In this document: piece after piece, positions 50,276 through 58,279 of the stretch
Layout of the letters: each line of letters opens with the position of its first letter
Position numbering within the stretch: position 1 is the stretch's first letter
The notes under the pieces: model-generated
What the model was told of the DNA's origin: nothing
Seen by the model: only the letters and a program-made list of their open reading frames with translations
The model's database searches: none
Assembly: GCA_002411015.1 (NCBI GenBank)
Contig: DHPY01000075.1
Span: forward strand, 28,801 to 92,800
Direction of reading: 5' to 3'
Length of the DNA stretch: 64,000 nucleotides
Source of the DNA: Armatimonadetes bacterium UBA5352
GTDB lineage: Bacteria > Armatimonadota > Zipacnadia > Zipacnadales > UBA5352
Made by a program: the position numbers and the translations under genes

Positions 50276-53200
50276 GGCTGCCGCACCAGCAGCAGGTAGT
50301 CGAGGTTCATCCCGGTCCCGTCTGTGTTCATCATCCGGAAGCGGTGCTCGCCCGCCGTCAGATCGAGCACGAGCGGCTCTCCGTTCCCAGTTCGCAGCAC
50401 CTCATGCGCCCAATCACTCGTGCTTGAGCTGAAGCCGCCGGTCCCGGGGAAGGCGCACTCGCCCCTGTCCTCACCATCGCTCCAGACGGCGCGCCACACA
50501 CCCTCCATGGCGCAGTAGCGCGCGACTACCTGGTACTGCCCTGCCTCCGGGGCATTCAGCGTCCACTCCAGCCAGTGCCCTGGCGCGTCCCAGTGCGAGA
50601 AGCAGGTCCCGTCGGCGCCGACCTTGTCCTCGCGCAGCATCACCTCGCCGCCGCCCTGCGCACTGAAGGCCTCAGCCTGGACGCGCGGCAGGTCAGTCAG
50701 GGGGAGGTCGAGCGGCTGGAGGGCAAGCGCCGCCTCCATCGGCTCGTCGGCGTCAAGCTGCGCGCGTACCTCGGACGACCGCCGCTCGAACAGCTCGCCA
50801 TCAGCAATCAGCCTCGCTGTGAGCGGGTACCGCCGCATCTCCCCCGCCGGCACCGCGACCTCGACCTGCGAGGCCGCGAGTGCGACGCCCTCGTCCGCCT
50901 CCAGCCTCACGGTGCCACCAATCGCGCGCTCCGCGGGCGCGGTGACGACCACCTCGAGCGTGGTCTCCTCGCCCAGCGGCAGCCAGCCCTGCGGCGCGAC
51001 CAGCGAGAGGTTCGCCTGACCCGCCGCGGGGCAGTAGGAGAGCATAGGGCACTGCGTGTAGCCCATCGCCTGGATGCAGACATCACCGCGGTAGATCGGA
51101 TCCTGCATCAGGCAGACGCGCCGATCGGCGGCGGGGATGGTGGTAGTGTAGACGCGCAGTTCGCCGGCGACGCTCGTGATGAGTTCCTCGCGCCAGTCGC
51201 CGAGGATGTCCGCAAAGCCGACGATGCTGCCCTCGATGCCGGAGGTCACCACGCCGCCGCCAAAGTCCTGGATGCGCGAGCCGCGCGCGAGTTCGTGCTG
51301 CAGGTCCGCGTCCCAGTAGACCGTGCGGGGGCTGAGGCCGAGGCCCTCGGTGAGCTCGATCCGCTCACCCTTCGCCGACCAGAGCCAGCGCTTCTCGGGG
51401 AGGTCGCGCTCGCCGGAGTAGCATTCAAGCCCCGGGTAGCGCGCATCGATGTCGGCGCACATCCCGGTTGAATGAACGTGCTGAGTGGGCTCATCGAGCC
51501 CCCAGAGCCACTCGCCCGTGCGCGCATCCACGAGGTTGCAGCCATCGGCGGCGCTGCGTGGCTCGATCCCGTAGTAGACCTCAAGTCCCGGGCGCGCCGG
51601 GTCGATGTCGCCGACGTAGTGGTGGTCGGGGTGGCCCATCCCGGTTGACCAGAGTTCGACTCCGTTGTCATCGAGCACGGACGAGCCCAGGAATACCTCA
51701 TCACGGCCATCGCCATCGACGTCCACTGCGTGCATCGAGTGCGCGCCCTGGCCGCGATAGATGCCGGAGAGCCCCTCGTTGCTCCACGCCCACAGCTCCT
51801 CGAGCTTCCCATCGCGAAGCTGCCACGCATGCACGCGCATGATCGCGTAGGTGCCGCGGTCCACCACGATGCAGGGCGTCTTCCCATCGAGGTACGCGAT
51901 GCACATGAGGTTGCGCGAGGCGAGGTTGTATGAGCGGTAGCCTTCGCGCGTGGGCCAGTCTGTGCGGGCGATCTCCTCGCCGGTGTAGCCATCGAGCACC
52001 GCCAGCCACTCCGGGCCGGTCTGCACCTTGCCCTCGGCATCGCGCAGGTCCTCGTCGGGCCCGAGCTTGAGGATGACCTCCGCGCGGCCGTCCCCATTGA
52101 GATCATGCACCAGCATCGGCGAGTACCACGCGCCCCGCTCAATCGACCAGCCGAGGTTGCGCCGCCAGAGGAAGGTGCCATCGTTGAGGTAGGCCTCAAC
52201 CGCGTAGGTGCCCTCGCTGGGCACCCAGTAGCCGTCGCCCGGGTCCACGTTCGCGTTCGGTTGCTTGATGACGAAGTCGTAGCTCCCGTTGCCGTCGAGG
52301 TCACCGATGCCACACTTCTGGAAGGTATAGTCGCCCTGCAGCGGGATGGAGATGAAGCTCTCGCCCTCCTCCGATGGCGTCGCCTCGGCCTGTGTGGAGA
52401 CTTCGCCGCCGACTCCAGAGACCACCGGCCTGACCACGTAGTAGTTCGGCTCGCCCCAGACTGGGAAGGCGTCCACGAAGTCGCAGGTCGTCAAGATCGG
52501 CTCTAGGGTCAGCCGCTCAGGCCGCTGCCGCCCTGTCCAGCGGTAGACGTGGAAGCCGACGTCCGCTGGATCATTGCGCAGGAGCCGCCAGCCGAGGTAG
52601 ACGCGGCCACCCTCGATCGGCATCGCCACGAGGCCCCGATCAAGGGGCTCCTCCACGCGCTCCCTCGCCCAGCCCTGCACCGGGGGGCGCTGAGGCCGCT
52701 CAGCTACGTCCGGCCAGCCGCGCTCAAGCACGACCTCATCGACCCACGCGCGGATCGGGCCGGTTCCGGTGAAGCGCACGTAGACCTCGTCTATGTTGCG
52801 CCGCACCATCGCGCGCGCATCGAGCTTCCGCCAGTCACTGGCACCGCGCACGCTGTCGGAGCCGATATCCCACGCGACGACCTCGCCATCCCTGAGCGCC
52901 ACGAACGCCAGCGTGAGGCTGCCTTCGCCCTCGGTGCGCACCCATGCGGTCGCGTTCAGCCGATCGCGCTCCTCAACCGGGAGCCGTCCCCGATTGCTCA
53001 GCGCGAAGTCCTGCTCACCGGTGTGCTCGATGAGCACCGCGCGCTGGCCCTGATGCGCGTCGGCGGTGACGCTGAACGTCCCCGCGCCCTGCTCGCGCAG
53101 ATACTGAGTCCAGCCGGGGATGGGGTCGCCGCCCTCCAGCGCGAACTCGAAGTCACCGTTCGAGACGCCATTGATCGCGGGGACGGTGGGCGCGAACTCG

Positions 53201-53688
53201 AGGTAGTCGAAGTAGGCCGGGCCCTGGTTGGTGTCTGCGGCGTAGCGGTCATCCACCCACAGCTCAAAGCGCCCGTTGGTGACGGTGACCATCCCGAGGC
53301 TGCGTGTGGTCAGCTTCCGCCAGCTCTCGCCATCGAGCGAGACGCCCAGAGGCCGGGAGACGCCGCCGACCGTGACCTCCCAGGTGCCGTCGGGGATGCC
53401 GGTGACCACAGCGTGCAGCGGCGGCGCGCCATCCTCAGGCCGCTCGCGGTCCACCAGCACATCAGGCGACCGAAGCACAGTGCCCTCAGACCACTTCCGC
53501 TCGGCGTCCTGGTCGGTGGACCAGAGGTTCCAGAGGCTGTCGCTGTCTCGGTTGACCTGCCACGCCTCCGCGGGCCCGGCGATGTCTTCAGCCTCGAAGC
53601 GCAGCGCCTGCGGTTGCGCTGCGGCGAGCGCGCAGTACGCGAGCAGGATCAGGTGCGCGACAGCCATCCGCCGAATCGCGATGCACAT
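50272..53688 (-). CDS. Secreted PL11 rhamnogalacturonan endolyase with accessory domains
   Basis: This 1138-residue protein has a signal peptide (VAHLILLAYCALAAAQP). N-terminal carbohydrate-binding beta-sandwich domains (to about residue 340) precede a PL11 eight-bladed propeller. The propeller carries repeated Ca-binding FG-GAP-like motifs (GDLDGNGSYDFVIKQPNANV, HDLNGDGRAEVILKLGPDED, VDVDGDGRDEVFLGS) and a start VGFHVYRW. A C-terminal CBM35-like domain ends in DYLLLVRQP. PL11 enzymes cut the rhamnose-galacturonate backbone of RG-I by beta-elimination. The ATG at 53688 with GGGAGG is preferred over an upstream extension. Usual PL11 catalytic proteins are about 600 residues, so the binding modules are additions. 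Confidence 0.88.
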   Translation of the reverse strand: MCIAIRRMAVAHLILLAYCALAAAQPQALRFEAEDIAGPAEAWQVNRDSDSLWNLWSTDQDAERKWSEGTVLRSPDVLVDRERPEDGAPPLHAVVTGIPDGTWEVTVGGVSRPLGVSLDGESWRKLTTRSLGMVTVTNGRFELWVDDRYAADTNQGPAYFDYLEFAPTVPAINGVSNGDFEFALEGGDPIPGWTQYLREQGAGTFSVTADAHQGQRAVLIEHTGEQDFALSNRGRLPVEERDRLNATAWVRTEGEGSLTLAFVALRDGEVVAWDIGSDSVRGASDWRKLDARAMVRRNIDEVYVRFTGTGPIRAWVDEVVLERGWPDVAERPQRPPVQGWARERVEEPLDRGLVAMPIEGGRVYLGWRLLRNDPADVGFHVYRWTGRQRPERLTLEPILTTCDFVDAFPVWGEPNYYVVRPVVSGVGGEVSTQAEATPSEEGESFISIPLQGDYTFQKCGIGDLDGNGSYDFVIKQPNANVDPGDGYWVPSEGTYAVEAYLNDGTFLWRRNLGWSIERGAWYSPMLVHDLNGDGRAEVILKLGPDEDLRDAEGKVQTGPEWLAVLDGYTGEEIARTDWPTREGYRSYNLASRNLMCIAYLDGKTPCIVVDRGTYAIMRVHAWQLRDGKLEELWAWSNEGLSGIYRGQGAHSMHAVDVDGDGRDEVFLGSSVLDDNGVELWSTGMGHPDHHYVGDIDPARPGLEVYYGIEPRSAADGCNLVDARTGEWLWGLDEPTQHVHSTGMCADIDARYPGLECYSGERDLPEKRWLWSAKGERIELTEGLGLSPRTVYWDADLQHELARGSRIQDFGGGVVTSGIEGSIVGFADILGDWREELITSVAGELRVYTTTIPAADRRVCLMQDPIYRGDVCIQAMGYTQCPMLSYCPAAGQANLSLVAPQGWLPLGEETTLEVVVTAPAERAIGGTVRLEADEGVALAASQVEVAVPAGEMRRYPLTARLIADGELFERRSSEVRAQLDADEPMEAALALQPLDLPLTDLPRVQAEAFSAQGGGEVMLREDKVGADGTCFSHWDAPGHWLEWTLNAPEAGQYQVVARYCAMEGVWRAVWSDGEDRGECAFPGTGGFSSSTSDWAHEVLRTGNGEPLVLDLTAGEHRFRMMNTDGTGMNLDYLLLVRQP

Positions 53689-53805
53689 GGCTCGAACCTC
53701 CCGGGTGACGGGGCGCCTTAACCGAAGCCGCGCCGGCACGGTGGCCGGCGCGGCGGGTGACCTGTGATGCGGCCACTGCAGCCGCATATTCAGCATGAAG
53801 CGGGG

Positions 53806-54498
53806 CTATCCCTCCAACTCCTGGAGCCAGCCCATGATCATCTCGCGGGCGGCGTTGCCCTCGGCGGCAAGTTCGCCGTCGGGGCCGTAGATCTTGAAGT
53901 GCGGGATGCTGCGCAGGCTGTACTGCTGCGCAACCGGAGACTGCCAGTCAATCCCCTGAATGCCCGGGCGGTTGATGTTCACGCTGACGAGCACCACATC
54001 GGCGCGCTCCGTCGCCAGCCGCTCTACGAGCGGGGCGAACTGCACGCATGGGCCGCAGTACTCGCTGAAGAAGTCGAAGATCACGTACTGCCCTGGCACG
54101 AGGTAGTCCTCCAGCGTGACCTGCTCGCCATGGCTGACCTCGCGGATGTCCTCGTAGGGGCAGAGCACATCGTTCGCGGCCGCGGTGGCCGCCTCGGCCC
54201 GCTCGCCCTCAAGGCCGGCTGCGACCGCGGCCTGGTAGAGCTTCGCCATCAGGTACTGGTGCGCGCGGCCGATATACCACAGCTCCTCAACCGAGCGCCC
54301 CTCCATCTCCGTGCCGGCCGCGCCGAGGATCCGGGCGGCATGGAAGTATGCCTGCTCGAAGTTCCCCTCGCCCGCCGCCTGCTCCATCACGCCGCCCTCG
54401 TTGACGATGTCGATGGGGGCGATCCCGTCCTGCGCCACGGCAACTCCCAGCGCGAACAGCAATGTGACCACCGTCAGCACTCCAGCTGCCCTGCCCAA
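53806..54498 (-). CDS. Exported thioredoxin-fold protein
   Basis: A signal peptide (GVLTVVTLLFALGVAVAQD) leads a helical region of about 90 residues, then a thioredoxin domain with YVIFDFFSEYCGPCVQFAPL (CGPC active site) and the cis-Pro loop SIPHFKIYG. The helical insert distinguishes it from plain thioredoxins. It probably reduces or forms disulfides in the periplasm, perhaps in secreted hydrolases. The start is a TTG at 54498 behind AAGGGGAAG; no in-frame ATG fits. It is the last gene of the minus-strand run and lies behind the isomerase gene. Confidence 0.82.
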   Translation of the reverse strand: MGRAAGVLTVVTLLFALGVAVAQDGIAPIDIVNEGGVMEQAAGEGNFEQAYFHAARILGAAGTEMEGRSVEELWYIGRAHQYLMAKLYQAAVAAGLEGERAEAATAAANDVLCPYEDIREVSHGEQVTLEDYLVPGQYVIFDFFSEYCGPCVQFAPLVERLATERADVVLVSVNINRPGIQGIDWQSPVAQQYSLRSIPHFKIYGPDGELAAEGNAAREMIMGWLQELEG

Positions 54499-54551
54499 AG
54501 CTCATCTTCCCCTTTCGGCATGTGCCAACCTGATCTTGCTGAGATACAGCG

Positions 54552-55385
54552 CTACCCGCGCACCCCATCGAGGGCCTGGCGAAGATACGCCAGTCCCTGC
54601 CGAGTCGACTCGCAGTGGTCCAGCGGCCCCTCATACTCGAACGCGAGGGTGCCGTCGTAGCCGCCGCCAACGAGCGCGCTGAGGATCGCGCGATGGTCGA
54701 GCAGCCCCTGCCCGTGCAGGCCGCCGCGGATCCAGGTGCCGTCCGGCAGTTCGATGCGACCGCGGTTCGGGTCGATTTCCCAGTCCTTCAAGTGAGCATT
54801 AGCGATCCGACCCGCGAATTCCTGCGCGGCTTTGGCCGGATCATCGCCGCCAACGACCCAGTTCCCGTTGTCGAAGGTCAACTGCAGCCCCGGAACGTTG
54901 TCCAGAAGGTAACGCACCTGCTCGATAGACGCGTACGGCGCGAGACGGTTCGGGAAATCTTCAATGCTGACCGTCACGCCCCGCTCCCTGGCGTACGCGA
55001 CGGCCTGCGAGAGGCCCTCCACGATGCGATCCGCCGCCCGTGGCAGGTCCTCCTCGGAGGTGGCGTGGCCGGGGATAATCATGATAACCGGTGAGCCGAC
55101 CGCCACCGCCGCATCGGCGAGATCGCGCGCCTGCGCCAGACCCGCCTCGAACTCCGCGTCATCCTCCGCCGCGAGCGAGGCCGGGCCGTTGATGCACGAG
55201 ATTGCCAGCCCGCGCGCATCGCAGATCGCGCGAATCTCCTCCGGCTCGCGCCCGACCAGGTCGCGCGAGGAGAGTTCCAGCGCCTCGAAGCCGACCTCGT
55301 GCGCGAAATCCGCCATCTCCTCGAGCGTCCGCAATCCGCCCGGCTGCCCGGCATTGACCGTGTATGTCATCAGTGACCAGCGCAT
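54552..55385 (-). CDS. Sugar phosphate isomerase/epimerase (xylose-isomerase-like TIM barrel)
   Basis: This 277-residue protein starts MRWSLMTYTVNAG. Metal and active-site segments include ALELSSRDLVG, VSIEDFPNRLAPY (Glu), LTFDNGNWV (Asp), ANAHLKDWEID (His/Lys) and LAFEYEGP (Glu). This is the AP-endonuclease-2-like fold used by sugar and inositol isomerases. GGGAGG lies six bases before the ATG at 55385. It sits 32 bp behind aroE in the minus-strand run. The substrate is unknown. It is a full-length relative of the pseudogene at 7.3-7.6 kb. Confidence 0.88.
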   Translation of the reverse strand: MRWSLMTYTVNAGQPGGLRTLEEMADFAHEVGFEALELSSRDLVGREPEEIRAICDARGLAISCINGPASLAAEDDAEFEAGLAQARDLADAAVAVGSPVIMIIPGHATSEEDLPRAADRIVEGLSQAVAYARERGVTVSIEDFPNRLAPYASIEQVRYLLDNVPGLQLTFDNGNWVVGGDDPAKAAQEFAGRIANAHLKDWEIDPNRGRIELPDGTWIRGGLHGQGLLDHRAILSALVGGGYDGTLAFEYEGPLDHCESTRQGLAYLRQALDGVRG

Positions 55386-55417
55386 CGTGAGCCTCCCGAT
55401 CGTCATCTGATTGCCTG

Positions 55418-56290
55418 CTACTTCCGTGCGCCCAACGCCTCCAGCAGCGCCCGCCGCATCGTCTCCACCTGCGGCTCCTGCCCCGTCCAGTACTGCAGCG
55501 AGATCGCGCCCTGGTGGACCAGCATCCCCGCGCCGTCAACCGTCTGCGCGCCCGCCGCGCGTGCCGCCTTCAGCAGCACCGTGTCGAGCGGGTTGTAGGT
55601 GAGGTCGGTCACGACCTGCCCCTCGCGCAGCCACTCCGCGGGCACCACAGGCTCCACGTTATGGCGCGGGTACATGCCCACCGAGGTGCAATCCACAATC
55701 ACGTCCGCACCGGAGACCGCCTCGCGCGACTCCGGGCCCTCAAGCGCCACGGCAGTGACCTCACGCAGATCGGTCGTGCGCCGCACAAGCTCGGCCACGT
55801 CCTCCGCGCGCTCCACGGTGCGGTTGACGACCGCGATGCGTGACGCTCCCTCGCGCGCGCAGGCCCATGCGACCGAGCGCGCGGAGCCGCCCGCGCCGAT
55901 CACCGTGACCGCGCGGCCTGCCACGCTGTGGCCGTGCTCCGCCAGAGAGCGCAGGAAGCCCGGGCCATCGGTGTTATGCCCTGCCAGCGTACCATCCTCG
56001 CGCCGCACGATGGTATTCGCCACGCCCAGCGCCTGCACCGCCTCGTCGGTCTCGTCGAGGTGCTCGATCACCGCGCTCTTGTGCGGGATCGTCACGTTCA
56101 GCCCTACGAGCCCGAGCCCGCGCACGCCCGCCAGCGCTTCACCGACCCGCTCAGGCTCCACGGCGAACGCGAGGTAGAGCCAGTTCAGGCCCATCTCTCG
56201 CAGCGCCGCGTTCTGCATCGCGGGCGAGAGGCTGTGCTCAATCGGCCAGCCGATCACTCCAACGAGGCGTGTCTGCGTATTCGGCTTCAT
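55418..56290 (-). CDS. aroE: Shikimate dehydrogenase
   Basis: This NADPH-dependent enzyme of the shikimate pathway reduces 3-dehydroshikimate. It shows the substrate-binding start GWPIEHSLSPAMQNAAL, catalytic Lys in NVTIPHKSAV, catalytic Asp in GHNTDGPGF, the dinucleotide loop VIGAGGSARSV and VNRT for NADP phosphate contact. The 290-residue length is normal. Its ATG overlaps the yqeG stop as ATGA (56287-56290), so the two are translationally coupled. Confidence 0.96.
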   Translation of the reverse strand: MKPNTQTRLVGVIGWPIEHSLSPAMQNAALREMGLNWLYLAFAVEPERVGEALAGVRGLGLVGLNVTIPHKSAVIEHLDETDEAVQALGVANTIVRREDGTLAGHNTDGPGFLRSLAEHGHSVAGRAVTVIGAGGSARSVAWACAREGASRIAVVNRTVERAEDVAELVRRTTDLREVTAVALEGPESREAVSGADVIVDCTSVGMYPRHNVEPVVPAEWLREGQVVTDLTYNPLDTVLLKAARAAGAQTVDGAGMLVHQGAISLQYWTGQEPQVETMRRALLEALGARK

Positions 56291-56838
56291 CTCTGGATGG
56301 CCTCCCCGCCATCTTTATGCTGATCGCGATCGAAGCCGAGCCTGCGGGCGACGAACTCCTCCATGCGGCGGTGGACCATGCGCGTGAAGAAGAATTCGTT
56401 CTCGCCGATGCGCTCGACCCAGATGGTGTAGAGGCCCGCGCGGTTGCCGGCCAGCACGTCGGTCATCACCTGGTCGCCGATCATCGCGGTGTTCTCCGGA
56501 GTGCTGCCGATGAGGCGCATCGCGCGGCGCAGGCCGCCGGTGAAGGGCTTGCGGTCCCAGTGCCAGACGGCCACGCAGGGGATGCCGAATGCATTCGCAA
56601 GGCGCCGCGCGCGCCTGCCGGTCATGGAGTTCGAGACGAGGGCGACGCGGAAGCGGCGGCAGGCTTGCTCAGCCCACGCCAGCCGCTCAGGCGCCAGGTC
56701 GGGCAGGCCGTATGCGAGGAGCGTGTTGTCCACGTCGATGAGCAGGCCTTCGATGCCGCGCGCGGCGAGGGCATCGAGGTCAATCTCATCCACGCTGCGC
56801 ACGACCTCATCGGGGCGGAACACATCCAGCAGGCCCAT
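56287..56838 (-). CDS. yqeG: YqeG-family HAD phosphatase (class IIIA)
   Basis: The 183-residue protein has the family's HAD motif I LLIDVDNTLLAYG and a motif region GDQVMTDVLAGNRAGLYTIW with the acidic residues of motif IV. The opening MGLLDVFRPDEVVRSVDEID resembles Firmicute YqeG. Homologues are phosphatases of unknown substrate that lie next to aroE in Firmicutes, as here. It starts 3 bp after mltG ends and overlaps aroE by four bases. Expected to be cytoplasmic. Confidence 0.92.
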   Translation of the reverse strand: MGLLDVFRPDEVVRSVDEIDLDALAARGIEGLLIDVDNTLLAYGLPDLAPERLAWAEQACRRFRVALVSNSMTGRRARRLANAFGIPCVAVWHWDRKPFTGGLRRAMRLIGSTPENTAMIGDQVMTDVLAGNRAGLYTIWVERIGENEFFFTRMVHRRMEEFVARRLGFDRDQHKDGGEAIQR

Positions 56839-56841
56839 CCG

Positions 56842-57852
56842 CTATCGTCCCCTGATGCGGCTGATCGCGCCCTGATGCTCGGTGAAGGTGTGGGAGAAGA
56901 TGTGCGTGCCGTCCGCGCGGGCCACGTAGAAGAACGCGTCGGTATTGGCCGGCCGGAGCGCCGCCATCAGCGCGGGCAGCCCCGGCGAGGCGATCGGCCC
57001 CGGCGGGAGCCCGGCGTGCAGGTAGGTGTTGTAGGGCGAATCCACCTTCAGGTCCTCAAAGAGCAGGCGCCCTTTGTGCTCGGGGAGGGCGTACTGCACT
57101 GTCGCGTCAATCTGCAGCCGCATCCCACGGTCGAGCCGGTTCTGGATGACGCCCGCGATGAGGGGCCGCTCGTGATCCACCCGGGCCTCGCGCTCGACCA
57201 GCGATGCGAGGGTGATGATCTCGTGCAGGCTCAGCCCGCGCGCCTCGATCTCCGCGCGATTCGGCGTGTAGAAGCGGTCCTCAAGCTCCTGAACCATGCG
57301 GATGATCATCGGGTCGGGCTGGAGATCGCAGCAGAAGTCGTAGGTCTCGGGGAAGAGGTAGCCCTCGAGGCTGCCCTTCGGGAGCGGCATCGTGATCTCC
57401 GAGGCAACGGTCTTGGCGACCGCTCGCTCCTCGAAGGTCGCGGCGTCGTCCACCAGGTCCGCCTCAGCCATGCGCTGCGCGATCTGCTCCAGCGTCAGGC
57501 CCTCGGGGATCGTCAGCCGCCGCATCGCGACCTTGCCTGATGCGATGTGCCGCGCGATCTCCTCGCCGTTCATCGAGCCGGAGATCTCGTAGGCGCCGGC
57601 CTTGAGCTTTCCGGACAGACCCTCCATGCGGAGCATCAGCTTGAAGGCCCGGGCGTCGCGGATGAGAGCCTCGTCGCGCAGTATCCTGGTGATGCCCTCG
57701 ACGGAGGTACCCTCAGGGATGCGCACGATCTTCGGCTCACCCTCAGTGCTGACCGGCGCGAGTCCGGAGTGATACCAGTTCCAGGCGCCATAGCCGAATA
57801 TGAGCGCGGTGAGCACCACGATCGCGCCGATGATGATGAGGACGCGCTTCAC
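56842..57852 (-). CDS. mltG: Endolytic murein transglycosylase MltG
   Basis: One N-terminal membrane anchor (VLIIIGAIVVLTALIFGYGA) is followed by a LysM-like domain (KIVRIPEGTSVEGITRILRD) and the YceG catalytic domain. The catalytic Glu is in ITLASLVEREARVDHERPL, with IDATVQYAL and YNTYLHAGLPPGPIASPG also typical. It cuts nascent glycan strands in the periplasm to set their length. The GTG start at 57852 overlaps the ruvX stop (GTGA), so the upstream in-frame extension is rejected. 336 residues is normal. Confidence 0.94.
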   Translation of the reverse strand: MKRVLIIIGAIVVLTALIFGYGAWNWYHSGLAPVSTEGEPKIVRIPEGTSVEGITRILRDEALIRDARAFKLMLRMEGLSGKLKAGAYEISGSMNGEEIARHIASGKVAMRRLTIPEGLTLEQIAQRMAEADLVDDAATFEERAVAKTVASEITMPLPKGSLEGYLFPETYDFCCDLQPDPMIIRMVQELEDRFYTPNRAEIEARGLSLHEIITLASLVEREARVDHERPLIAGVIQNRLDRGMRLQIDATVQYALPEHKGRLLFEDLKVDSPYNTYLHAGLPPGPIASPGLPALMAALRPANTDAFFYVARADGTHIFSHTFTEHQGAISRIRGR

Positions 57853-58277
57853 GAGGCCTCGCCCCCGGCCCGGCGGCGGTCCAGCCATGCCTGCAGGATC
57901 AGCGCCGCAGCCACCTTGTCCACCTGTCCGCGACGGTCGCGCTCCGTGAGACCCGCCTCCTGCATGCTGCGTGCGGCGACCGCCGAGGTCATGCGCTCAT
58001 CAGATACCTCCACAGGAAGCTCAGTGGCCGCCCGCAGGCGCTCGACGAACGCCGCCATCCGCTGCGCCGCTACGCCCTCTTCGCCGCGCAGGTCGATCGG
58101 CATCCCGACCACGATGCACTCCGCGCCGCTTGTTTGCGCGCGCTCGAGCACCAGCGCGGCCGGGTCATCGCCCTCACGCACCGCCACCACCTCCAGCGGC
58201 GAGGCGATCAGGCCCGACGCATCGCTCAGCGCCAGCCCGATCCGCCTCTCACCCGCATCCACCCCGAGCACCCGCAT
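57849..58277 (-). CDS. ruvX: RuvX/YqgF Holliday-junction resolvase-like nuclease
   Basis: The 142-residue RNase H-fold protein has the first acidic residue in VLGVDAGERRIGLALSD (Asp7), the IVVGMPIDLRG strand, the second in VEVSDERMTS and the last in GQVDKVAAALILQAWL. Family members process 16S rRNA ends or resolve junctions. It lies 2 bp after alaS and overlaps mltG by four bases, the order known from Firmicutes. Confidence 0.95.
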   Translation of the reverse strand: MRVLGVDAGERRIGLALSDASGLIASPLEVVAVREGDDPAALVLERAQTSGAECIVVGMPIDLRGEEGVAAQRMAAFVERLRAATELPVEVSDERMTSAVAARSMQEAGLTERDRRGQVDKVAAALILQAWLDRRRAGGEAS

Positions 58278-58279
58278 CG

